Positions 27,598 to 34,782 of a DNA stretch of 54,801 nt are shown one piece after another. The DNA is from CAYUPI01 sp964446585 (GTDB lineage Bacteria > Verrucomicrobiota > Verrucomicrobiia > Limisphaerales > UBA8199). Within the stretch, counting starts at the first letter, position 1, and each line of letters opens with the position of its first letter. Both the position numbers and the translations under genes were made by a program. The stretch is from positions 1 through 54,801 of the forward strand of contig CAYUPI010000039.1 in NCBI GenBank assembly GCA_964446585.1, written 5' to 3'. A model generated the notes under the pieces. The model searched no databases, had not been told where the DNA came from, and was given only the letters and a program-made list of their open reading frames with translations.

Positions 27598-28071
27598 ACT
27601 ACGCGCAAAAATATCAACCGCGGGTACATGAAGCTGATCGTTTGGCAAGACGCGGCGGAACTGTACAGGCTGACTTGTAAGATATTCCGGAAGTTTCAAT
27701 ATGAGCTGCGGAGGGTTGCCTCGAACCAGGTCGCTTCCGTGGACTCCGTGCACCGCAATATCGCCGAGGGCTACTGCCGCCGAAGCATAAACGAATACCT
27801 CCAGTCCTTAAATATCGCCCTCGGCTCTCTGGGCGAATCCGTTTCCGGCAGTCACGTGTACCGTCATGCCGAGCAAATTTCGGAGGGTGAGTTTGAAGTG
27901 TGTGATTCTTTAGCGTACAAACTCGAGAATGGTATGAAAAGGCTCATCGAAAGCCTTCAGTACAAGCGTCAGAATGATGACTGGGAGGATAGCTTCATCC
28001 TAAAGGAATCAAATTCCGCTTACGGCAACCAACAACCTCAGGAAACCAGATATCCGCCAAGATCGGAATAG
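27592..28071 (+). CDS. Four-helix-bundle protein (23S rRNA intervening-sequence protein family)
   Basis: 159 residues from the first ATG; the conserved domain begins at KLIVWQDAAELYRLTCKIFR, so translation may start at the ATG at 27628. Family-type landmarks are VASNQVASVDSVHRNIAEGY, RRSINEYLQSLNIALGSLGE and a final amphipathic helix; the last 35 residues are hydrophilic extension. Members were first noted inside 23S rRNA intervening sequences and are pentameric helical bundles of unknown function. Here the gene sits between the two permease genes of one exporter, flanked by inverted short-word repeats, which looks like an insertion. Confidence 0.8.
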   Translation: MMTTRKNINRGYMKLIVWQDAAELYRLTCKIFRKFQYELRRVASNQVASVDSVHRNIAEGYCRRSINEYLQSLNIALGSLGESVSGSHVYRHAEQISEGEFEVCDSLAYKLENGMKRLIESLQYKRQNDDWEDSFILKESNSAYGNQQPQETRYPPRSE

Positions 28072-28080
28072 TCGAACATT

Positions 28081-28150
28081 GGAATCATCGTTCCATCATT
28101 CCATTTTTCCAGTATTCCCGCATTCCACCATTCCATCATTCCATTCTTCC
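28081..28150. repeat. Short-word repeat arm (CCATCATTCC type), right of four-helix gene
   Basis: Words such as ttccatcattcc, attcccgcattccacc and attccatcattcc are the reverse complement of those at 27541-27597. The arm ends directly at the start codon of permease 2 (28151), so it occupies that gene's ribosome-binding region. Confidence 0.75.
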
Positions 28151-29341
28151 ATGCTTAATTGGCTCTCCCAAATCCTGTCGGTCACGAAATTCGGCGTCCT
28201 GAGCATTCCCCAACGCGTCGGTTCGGTCGCCGCTGCGCTTTTCGGGATTGCGGGCGTCGTCGGAGTTTTGGTGAGCGTGCTCTCGATGGCCGTAGGGTTC
28301 AGGAAGACCATGCTGTCTTCCGCCTCGCCGAATTCCGCAATCGTGCTCCGCACCGGCGCTGACGACGAAATGTCCAGCGGCTTTGGCCAGGATGAAACCC
28401 GGCTCATCGCGGACGCGCCTGGATTGGCACGCACTTCCGAGGGTTCGCTGGCGTCCGCCGAATTGTTCGTCGTCATCAATCTTCCCAAACGCTCGAGCGG
28501 CACCGACGCCAACGTTCCTCTCCGTGGCGTCGAGCAAGCTGCGTTCCGGGTGCGCGACAATCTGAAAATCGTCCAGGGACGCGCCTTTGAAAGAGGCAAG
28601 ACCGAGGTAGTCGTCGGCGTCGGAGCGGCGCAGGAATTTGCCGGACTCGAAGTGGGAAACAAGTTCAAAGTCGGCCGAAATGAATGGACGGTTGTCGGCC
28701 TGTTTTCCGCCGGCGGCGCCTCCTCCGAATCCGAGATCTGGACCGATGCCACCGTGTTGCAGGAGGCGTATCATCGCGGGAACAGTTACCAATCCGTCTA
28801 TGCCAAGCTCGCCTCGCCCGCCGCCTTCCATCAGTTCCAGCAATCTTTAACCAACGACCCGCGGCTCAGTGTCAAGGTGCTGCGCCAGTCGGACTATTAC
28901 TCAGAGCAATCCACGATGGTCACAACCCTGATCACGACCCTGGGCGTGCTGATCGCTTCGCTGATGGCTATCGGCGCCATCTTCGGCGCGCTCAACACGA
29001 TGTACAACTCGGTCGCGGCGCGCACACGGGAGATTGCCACCTTGCGCGCTTTGGGATTCGGCAGCGGGGCAGTTGTTGTCTCGGTCCTGCTCGAGTCTTT
29101 GACGATCGCCCTCGTCGGCGGCGCGCTAGGAGCCGCCATCGCTTACCTGGCGTTTAATGGCTTCCACACCGGGACCATGAATTTTCAAACCTTCAGCCAG
29201 GTTACGTTTTCGTTTCTTGTAACTCCGCAACTACTCATCCAGGGAATCGTCTGGGCAACCGTGATCGGCCTGCTCGGCGGTCTTTTTCCTGCTCTCCGCG
29301 CCGCCCGGCTCCCCATCGCCGCCGCCCTGCGCGAGCTGTGA
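28151..29341 (+). CDS. FtsX-fold ABC permease 2
   Basis: 396 residues from ATG 28151, chosen because the 24 in-frame upstream codons translate the repeat arm. First membrane segment VAAALFGIAGVVGVLVSVLSM, then a roughly 200-residue extracytoplasmic MacB-like domain (VVVGVGAAQEFAGLEVGNKF, WTVVGLFSAGGASSESEIWTD), then three terminal segments. RTREIATLRALGFGSGAVV forms the coupling loop and ARLPIAAALREL the tail. With the ATPase (25671) and permease 1 it makes a tripartite heteromeric exporter of the MacB/Lol class. Substrate unknown. Confidence 0.88.
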   Translation: MLNWLSQILSVTKFGVLSIPQRVGSVAAALFGIAGVVGVLVSVLSMAVGFRKTMLSSASPNSAIVLRTGADDEMSSGFGQDETRLIADAPGLARTSEGSLASAELFVVINLPKRSSGTDANVPLRGVEQAAFRVRDNLKIVQGRAFERGKTEVVVGVGAAQEFAGLEVGNKFKVGRNEWTVVGLFSAGGASSESEIWTDATVLQEAYHRGNSYQSVYAKLASPAAFHQFQQSLTNDPRLSVKVLRQSDYYSEQSTMVTTLITTLGVLIASLMAIGAIFGALNTMYNSVAARTREIATLRALGFGSGAVVVSVLLESLTIALVGGALGAAIAYLAFNGFHTGTMNFQTFSQVTFSFLVTPQLLIQGIVWATVIGLLGGLFPALRAARLPIAAALREL

Positions 29342-29351
29342 GCTCGGACCA

Positions 29352-29804
29352 TTATGAGAACTTTCCAAATCGCTGCAATTCCTCGAGGAACACGATGTCG
29401 GGCTGATCTTGAGGACGACCGGCGGCGCGCTTGGCGGCAAGGAGATCAAGGCCAGAAAGACATTTGACTGGCGTTCCGTCCTCTGAATTGCGAACAGTCA
29501 AACGCTTTTCAGCCTCGTCGAAACGTGGCACTCCGGGCAAGCCAAGGTGGAACTGCAGAACACCCCACCGCGTCTGGTAGGTCTGAATGAAGTTCTCACC
29601 CCGCGCACCCAGCGGCACGATTGGCAGGTCCAGTTCCTCCTCCAGGATCTCATTGAGACGCTTGAGGTTCTCCTCGTCCCGCGGGGGGATGAAGAAGTCC
29701 CAATCCATCGAAAATCGAGGCATTCCGTAAAGCCGCATCGCCTGCCCGCCCACCAGCAGGTAACGGACGCCGGCAGCGTTAAGCGCGGCGAGCAAGTCTC
29801 TCAT
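29352..29804 (-). CDS. Nucleotidyltransferase-fold protein
   Basis: 150 residues from ATG 29804, which overlaps the stop codon of the upstream small gene (ATGA). Motifs: LLVGGQAMRLYGMPRFSMDWDFFI, that is a GG(Q) helix followed by a D-x-D pair (D-W-D), the core of the DNA polymerase beta/MNT superfamily. Then RLTVRNSEDGTPVKCLSGLDLLAAKRAAGRPQDQPDI, the typical C-terminal block with K and D. Relatives include AbiEii-like and other minimal nucleotidyltransferases. A longer start (29852) is possible but lacks the overlap logic. Function unknown. Confidence 0.75.
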   Translation of the reverse strand: MRDLLAALNAAGVRYLLVGGQAMRLYGMPRFSMDWDFFIPPRDEENLKRLNEILEEELDLPIVPLGARGENFIQTYQTRWGVLQFHLGLPGVPRFDEAEKRLTVRNSEDGTPVKCLSGLDLLAAKRAAGRPQDQPDIVFLEELQRFGKFS

Positions 29805-29986
29805 TTGACGGCCGAACCTCGCGCCAGTTGGCGCAGTACGGACGTCTTCCACGCGTTCAGTTCCGCATGGTTGGTGAACCGCCGGCTCTTGAAGCCGGGC
29901 AGCTTAACCACTTTCCCGGCGGGGACCACGACAGGATTGATAGCCCACAGCCGGTATTTTGCGCCGTACTCGTCCGTAACTTTCAT
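29801..29986 (-). CDS. Small protein coupled to the nucleotidyltransferase
   Basis: 61 residues, no recognised family. Charged, likely one small domain with a short beta-hairpin region (KYRLWAINPVVVPAGKVVKLPGF) and a C-terminal helix (AELNAWKTSVLRQLARGS). Its stop codon overlaps the nucleotidyltransferase start, so the two form a bicistronic unit resembling small partner/nucleotidyltransferase toxin-antitoxin arrangements. That resemblance is structural only. Confidence 0.55.
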   Translation of the reverse strand: MKVTDEYGAKYRLWAINPVVVPAGKVVKLPGFKSRRFTNHAELNAWKTSVLRQLARGSAVK

Positions 29987-30218
29987 ACCGGGAAGAACGT
30001 TAACTCAATCCAGCGGCGATGACAACTGCCGGTATCTGTGCGCATCCCGCTTCGTAATTTTGCTCTCAGCTCTTTCCCCAGGCTTTCGACCGTCCTCCAT
30101 CCAGACCCGCCACATTCGCGACTCAGACTCCACCTATCGCCTGAGGGCTAGGCCTGACTATGGTCTGACACTTTCCTCGTTCCAAAACAACCCATTTCGC
30201 GGACCCCTGCAGAGAGCA

Positions 30219-31307
30219 TCATTTCTTGGCGTTTGGTTGCGCGCCACCACCCCACTCCTGGCTCAGGTTGGTTGTAATGGCGAGACAGAAGTTCTCGCCG
30301 GCAGCAATGGCTACCACGTTCGACAGACCCGCCGGCACCGCCATCTGCATAGCGAATGGATGGCCCCAGGACACGACTGTGCCATCTTTCTTGAGAGCCA
30401 GGCTGAACTCCCCTCCTGCGGAGATTGCAATAACGTGGCGAAGGGTCTGGGCAGCGATCCTTACCGTTCCAGTCGATTCATGTGGGAAGCCCTCGGTGGG
30501 GGCGCCGGTAGCCTGACCGTAGTTATTGGCGCCCCACCCTACGACGGTGCCATCCGCCTTCAGTGCAAGGCTGTGTCCACCCCCCGCAGAGATGGCAGTA
30601 ATGTTGCTCAAACCTCGGGGAACTGTGGAAATGTATTCGGCCGACAAGACGGGCCAGTCCATCACAGTACCGTCCGTTCTAAGCGCGAGATTCCGCCCAG
30701 ACTCCCCGCCGGTAGCGACAGCGACGACGTTGCTTAATCCGGCAGGGGCGGGATTGCTCCGACCCCAGACGGCTACTGTGCCATCTCCCTTTAATGCCAG
30801 CGCGTGCTCATCTTTAGCGGCGACGGCGACCACCCTCTTCAGCGGCGGCGCGTCCATGGCCTCGCCCGACCGGTTCTCGCCCCAGCATATTGTCGTCCCA
30901 TCGCGCCTAAGCGCGAGGCTGAAAGTTCGGCCGGCGGCGGCAGCAACGATGTCGCTGAGCGGTCTGCCCCCAATCAGAACTGGGCCGTTGGTGGAGCCCG
31001 ACTCCCGCGAGCGGAATCCAGTTACCTGGCCTGAGGCGTTCAACCCCCACCCAACCATCGTGCCATCCTGCCGCCGCGCCAGAGCGTGGAACGTGCCGGC
31101 GGCGATGGCCTGGGCGTTGGTGAGCGGTAACCCGGCAATGCTGACCTTTCCCGTGACGAATTGCCGGTCCGGGAACTCTACTCCTGTGGCACCCCCGCTG
31201 AAATTCATTCCCCACTGAACGACTTGCCCGGGCGGGCAAGCGGCAAGCGCTGTCGAACTCACGGCCAGTAGCAAAAGGAACCCGCTCCGTTTTTGAGGAA
31301 TTTTCAT
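30219..31307 (-). CDS. RCC1-repeat lipoprotein
   Basis: 362 residues from the ATG at 31307 (MKIPQKRSGFLLLLAVSSTA), giving a signal peptide ending in LAAC, a plausible lipobox with Cys24. The rest consists of about six RCC1-type blades with the recurrent pattern ALRxDGTVxxWG and IAAGxxHSLALKADGTVVGWG. A beta-propeller for protein binding at the cell surface or in the periplasm is inferred. RCC1-repeat secreted proteins are abundant in Verrucomicrobia. It stands alone; 29987-30218 upstream of the nucleotidyltransferase pair contains nothing I can support. Confidence 0.85.
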   Translation of the reverse strand: MKIPQKRSGFLLLLAVSSTALAACPPGQVVQWGMNFSGGATGVEFPDRQFVTGKVSIAGLPLTNAQAIAAGTFHALARRQDGTMVGWGLNASGQVTGFRSRESGSTNGPVLIGGRPLSDIVAAAAGRTFSLALRRDGTTICWGENRSGEAMDAPPLKRVVAVAAKDEHALALKGDGTVAVWGRSNPAPAGLSNVVAVATGGESGRNLALRTDGTVMDWPVLSAEYISTVPRGLSNITAISAGGGHSLALKADGTVVGWGANNYGQATGAPTEGFPHESTGTVRIAAQTLRHVIAISAGGEFSLALKKDGTVVSWGHPFAMQMAVPAGLSNVVAIAAGENFCLAITTNLSQEWGGGAQPNAKK

Positions 31308-31586
31308 AAGGCGCCATTTACTGTGCTGTTCCACGATCTTCGTTCGTCCGGCGCGTAACCCAGTGGCCGAACTTAGTTATATTCACGGTGCCGTCGCCGT
31401 CTGCGGGGTCAGACCGGAGAAATTTCCCGGACTCAGAAGCAAAGACCGCGCCTCGGTTCCGGAGATAGAAATCGCAACAGTGGTTTCAGGTATCACGTCC
31501 GTAGAATTAGATTTAGGAATTGATGGACATGCCCGTCGTGTCAACGATTGTAAGCCTCGTACGGTTGCGAAAGTAATTTTTTAAAA

Positions 31587-32435
31587 TCACTGATTGCGGG
31601 CCATTTTCGCCCGGAGAAAATCTCGGAACTGAATCGTTTCGGAAAGATTATCGACTTCGTTGCAGTGTTCCCAATCGATCCAGACGTATTCCACTCCGAT
31701 ATGTCCCTGGTATTTTGCTTTTCGCATTGCGCGCAGGACTCGGGCGTAATCGATCGTGTTGTCTTTGAATGAGGCTTGCAGCCGGCCCCGGCAAGCGCCG
31801 CGCGCGTGGAAGTGGGATGCATAGCGTACGAGCGGTTCGACGTCGCGATCCGGCACTCCACACCGGGTGAAATGGGTATAATCCAGCGTCAGCGTCAGGC
31901 CGGGAACGCAGCACACCAGCCGCAGCGCCGCTTTAGGAGTCGGAACGATGGAACCAACGTGCGCCTCGACGCTGAACGTAAGGTGTCGGTGCCGTGCTTG
32001 TTCGACCCTCCAGGACAGTTCTTCACAGCAACGCTGCCAGGAGTCGGCTGGTTTCTCGTTTTCAAAATATACCCCAGGTAGCGTCGTCACATGCTGAGCT
32101 CCCGCGGAAGCGGCGAAATCGAGGCTGTCCAGAAACCAACGGCGGGCGCGCCTGCGCCGTGATGCGGATGGATGATTGATCGCGTATGGAATAAAGCTTG
32201 GGGCCATTTGCAAAAAGACATCTGCGCAGCGCAAACCCAGGCCGCGCAGCTTCCGCCCGAGTCGAGCACCTGATCTGGACGAGTTCTTAAATTCCTTGGA
32301 CGGCCAGAGGTGTGATCGGCCCTCGAACAGTCCGATGTCCACTCCGTCGAATTCCAGGAGGCGAATCAATTCCAATGCGCCATCATGCGGCAGCATTGGA
32401 AAGGTGAAATCGGCGCAGGCGAGTTTGAGCTTCAT
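31587..32435 (-). CDS. Sugar phosphate isomerase/epimerase-like TIM barrel
   Basis: 282 residues. AP-endonuclease-2/xylose-isomerase-like fold: LEFDGVDIGLFEGRSH at the start, VEAHVGSIVPTPKAAL in the middle with metal-ligand-type Glu/His, LTLDYTHFTRCG carrying an Asp/His pair, and GHIGVEYVWIDW at the end. The start overlaps the stop of the ArsR-methyltransferase fusion by 4 bp, so both are one transcript. What a sugar isomerase does in a SAM-cycle operon is unclear; it may act on a ribosyl product, but nothing in the sequence proves it. Confidence 0.75.
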   Translation of the reverse strand: MKLKLACADFTFPMLPHDGALELIRLLEFDGVDIGLFEGRSHLWPSKEFKNSSRSGARLGRKLRGLGLRCADVFLQMAPSFIPYAINHPSASRRRRARRWFLDSLDFAASAGAQHVTTLPGVYFENEKPADSWQRCCEELSWRVEQARHRHLTFSVEAHVGSIVPTPKAALRLVCCVPGLTLTLDYTHFTRCGVPDRDVEPLVRYASHFHARGACRGRLQASFKDNTIDYARVLRAMRKAKYQGHIGVEYVWIDWEHCNEVDNLSETIQFRDFLRAKMARNQ

Positions 32436-33364
32436 ATTCGCTGTCCGCTCGCCAGGACCGTTTCAAAGTGCGGCGGCTGTTCCTCGCGGGCGACGACGCT
32501 GACCTCAACCGCCCTGAAGCCGGCGGCTTCCAGCCAGCGCTGCAGATCGCTTTCCGGAAAACCGAGCCAGCGGTCGCCATACAATTCGCGCGCCCGCTCG
32601 AAGCGATGCTTGAGCAGGTCAAGAATCATTATTTGTCCGTGCGGACGCAGAATTCTGTGCGCGCTGGCAATTGCTTTTGCCGGTTCCTCCGCATGGTGCA
32701 GCGCCTGGCTCAGGATCACCAGGTCCACGCTTTCAGCCTCAACGGGCGGGTTCTGCAAGTCGCCCAGCCGAAACTCCAGGTTCTTCAGGTTGTTCTTCCT
32801 GGCCTTGGCCGCGCCAAAAGCCACGATTTTCTCCGAGTTGTCCACCGCGATGACTTTCCTGCAACGGCGCGCCAGCAGTTCGCTCAACAAACCTTCGCCC
32901 GCGCCGAGATCGGCCACGACCAACGTCGGCATGATCCGCAATAGCAGGTGCCCAAATGCCTGCCAGGAGCGTCCCGGCCCGTAAACCCGATCGAACCGCC
33001 CCGCGACTTGATTGAAAAATACCTGGGCTTGCTCTTGCCGACGATTCAGGATCCGCTTCAAATTGATCTGATCGCTGGCGTGGTCGGACAATTCCTTCGA
33101 GCCGCAGATTGCCAATTGGGTGACCTGGCTTGAGGTGTCGTTATCGGCCTGGGTAAGCCGGTAGAACGTCCGCTTGCCCTCGCGGCGCGATTGCACCAAC
33201 CCGGAGTCCTGCAACAAACCCAGATGCGTCGAGATGCGCGACTGCCCCATTCGAGTGATCTCCTGCAGTTCGTTGACCGAAAGCTCGTCTTTCTCCAACA
33301 ATGCCACGATGCGCAGGCGCGTTGGATCGGCCAGGGCACGGAGGAATTTGAGGGTCGATGACAT
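32432..33364 (-). CDS. ArsR-type regulator fused to a SAM-dependent methyltransferase
   Basis: 310 residues. Residues 1-75 are a winged helix-turn-helix of the ArsR family (FLRALADPTRLRIVALLEKDELSVNELQ, recognition helix GQSRISTHLGLLQDSGLV). No metal-binding ELCVCDL-type motif is present, so it is unlikely to be a metal sensor. Residues from about 115 form a class I methyltransferase: motif I VVADLGAGEGLLSELL (DLGAGEG 152-158), acidic end of beta 2 VIAVDNSE, motif IV VDLVILSQALHHAEEPAKA. It is divergent from metK-ahcY with 109 bp between start codons. I infer that the methyltransferase fold senses SAM or S-adenosylhomocysteine and controls both directions, comparable in logic to the SahR regulators of Proteobacteria. 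Confidence 0.85.
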   Translation of the reverse strand: MSSTLKFLRALADPTRLRIVALLEKDELSVNELQEITRMGQSRISTHLGLLQDSGLVQSRREGKRTFYRLTQADNDTSSQVTQLAICGSKELSDHASDQINLKRILNRRQEQAQVFFNQVAGRFDRVYGPGRSWQAFGHLLLRIMPTLVVADLGAGEGLLSELLARRCRKVIAVDNSEKIVAFGAAKARKNNLKNLEFRLGDLQNPPVEAESVDLVILSQALHHAEEPAKAIASAHRILRPHGQIMILDLLKHRFERARELYGDRWLGFPESDLQRWLEAAGFRAVEVSVVAREEQPPHFETVLASGQRI

Positions 33365-33391
33365 GTGCCTTAAGAATCCGCAAATATTTTG

Positions 33392-33437
33392 TTGACTCTG
33401 GAGACCAACGATATATCATCTTATCCTGATACGTCAA
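33392..33437. promoter_or_regulatory. Divergent overlapping promoters with an inverted-repeat operator
   Basis: Towards metK: TTGACT (33392-33397), 16-bp spacer, TATCAT (33414-33419). Towards the regulator on the minus strand: TTGACG (33437-33432), 16-bp spacer, TATATC (33415-33410). The inverted repeat TATCA-N8-TGATA (33414-33431) covers the -10 box of the metK promoter and the spacer/-10 edge of the regulator promoter. One bound dimer would block both, consistent with ArsR-type repression and autoregulation. Confidence 0.6.
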
Positions 33438-33473
33438 TATGATAGTTTGCTGACCGCCGAGCCGCTTAACGCC

Positions 33474-34748
33474 ATGAGCAAAAATTACATCTTTTCTTCC
33501 GAGTCCGTCGGCGAAGGCCATCCGGACAAAGTGTGCGATACGATCTCCGATGCGGTCTTGGATGCCTGCCTGAGGCAAGACCCGTACAGCCGTGTCGCAT
33601 GCGAGACATACGCAAAATGCAATCTGGTGGTGGTGGGCGGGGAAATCACGACCAAGGCTAAGCTCGATTTCAACGAGATTGCCCGTCAGGCAATTCGTGA
33701 TATCGGCTACACGCATGACGATGACGTCTTCCATGCCGACCGAGTGCTCATTTTGAACGCGGTCACCACGCAGAGCCCGGACATTGCTCAGGGCGTGGAC
33801 GCGCGCGGCGCAGAAGGCAAGGAGACGGCCGAGCAGGGCGCCGGCGACCAAGGTTTGATGTTTGGGTATGCCACCAATGAAACGCCTGAGTTGATGCCCG
33901 CGCCCATCATGTATGCTCACGAACTGGGCCGCGCGTTGACCAAAATTCGGAAGGCGGGAAAAGTTAAGTGGCTGCGCCCCGACGCCAAGAGCCAGGTTTC
34001 CGTTCGTTACGTCAACGACCAACCGGTCGCGATTACCAACGTGGTGATATCCACCCAACACAGCGCCGATGTTTCTCACGACGAGATCAAGGATTTCTGC
34101 ATCGAAGAGGTGATCAAAAAGACGCTGCCGACCCATCTGCTCACGAAGGAAACCAAGTACCTGATCAATCCGACGGGCCGATTTGTCGTCGGAGGTCCGC
34201 AAGGGGACACGGGTTTAACGGGTCGCAAGATCATTGTGGATAGCTATGGCGGAATGGGACGGCATGGCGGCGGGGCTTTTTCCGGCAAGGATCCTTCGAA
34301 GGTGGACCGCAGCGCGGCGTATATGGGCCGCTACGTCGCCAAAAATATCGTCGCTGCCGGCCTGGCGTCGAGCGCGGAGATCCAGTTCGCCTATGCAATC
34401 GGCCATCCTGAACCCGTCTCGGTTTGCGTCAACACATTCGGCACCGGCGTGGTCAGCGACGAACAGATCGAACGCGCGGTCTGCTCCGTTTTCGATTTCA
34501 AGCCCGCGGCGATCATCAAGCAGCTAGACCTGCTTCGCCCGATTTATTCCAAGACCACCAATTACGGACACTTTGGCAAGAGCGATCCGGATATCACTTG
34601 GGAAAAAGCAGACAAGGTTGCCGCGCTCAAGAATGCGGTCGGCAAACCCGCCGCCGCCGCGGCGCCCGCGACGCTCAAGAAAGCCGCCACGATTGTGGCG
34701 AACCGGTCGTCCAGCCGCGCCGCTGTTCGCCGGCAAATCGCGGCCTGA
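33474..34748 (+). CDS. metK: S-adenosylmethionine synthetase
   Basis: 424 residues from ATG 33474 (MSKNYIFSSESVGEGHPDKV); an in-frame TTG nine codons upstream is less likely. Makes SAM from methionine and ATP. GEGHPDKVCDTISDA, the GAGDQGLMFGYA nucleotide loop and GGPQGDTGLTGRKIIVDSYG are the three hallmark motifs. A roughly 40-residue Ala/Lys-rich tail (from about 385, KPAAAAAPATLKKAATI) extends beyond the usual end and is likely disordered. First gene of a metK-ahcY transcript controlled from the divergent promoter region. Confidence 0.97.
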   Translation: MSKNYIFSSESVGEGHPDKVCDTISDAVLDACLRQDPYSRVACETYAKCNLVVVGGEITTKAKLDFNEIARQAIRDIGYTHDDDVFHADRVLILNAVTTQSPDIAQGVDARGAEGKETAEQGAGDQGLMFGYATNETPELMPAPIMYAHELGRALTKIRKAGKVKWLRPDAKSQVSVRYVNDQPVAITNVVISTQHSADVSHDEIKDFCIEEVIKKTLPTHLLTKETKYLINPTGRFVVGGPQGDTGLTGRKIIVDSYGGMGRHGGGAFSGKDPSKVDRSAAYMGRYVAKNIVAAGLASSAEIQFAYAIGHPEPVSVCVNTFGTGVVSDEQIERAVCSVFDFKPAAIIKQLDLLRPIYSKTTNYGHFGKSDPDITWEKADKVAALKNAVGKPAAAAAPATLKKAATIVANRSSSRAAVRRQIAA

Positions 34749-34782
34749 GCGAGGACCAATTATCAATTACCAGTTTCTGATT

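Noticed and set aside
31360..31480. Minus-strand stretch reading GAVFASESGKFLRSDPADGD
   Set aside because: A short open stretch closed upstream by a stop codon with no start; possibly an old gene tail, but no family match.
33365..33473. SAM or SAH riboswitch upstream of metK
   Set aside because: The promoter leaves only about 50 nt of leader, too short for the known large classes, and no such fold is visible; the inverted repeat explains regulation better.
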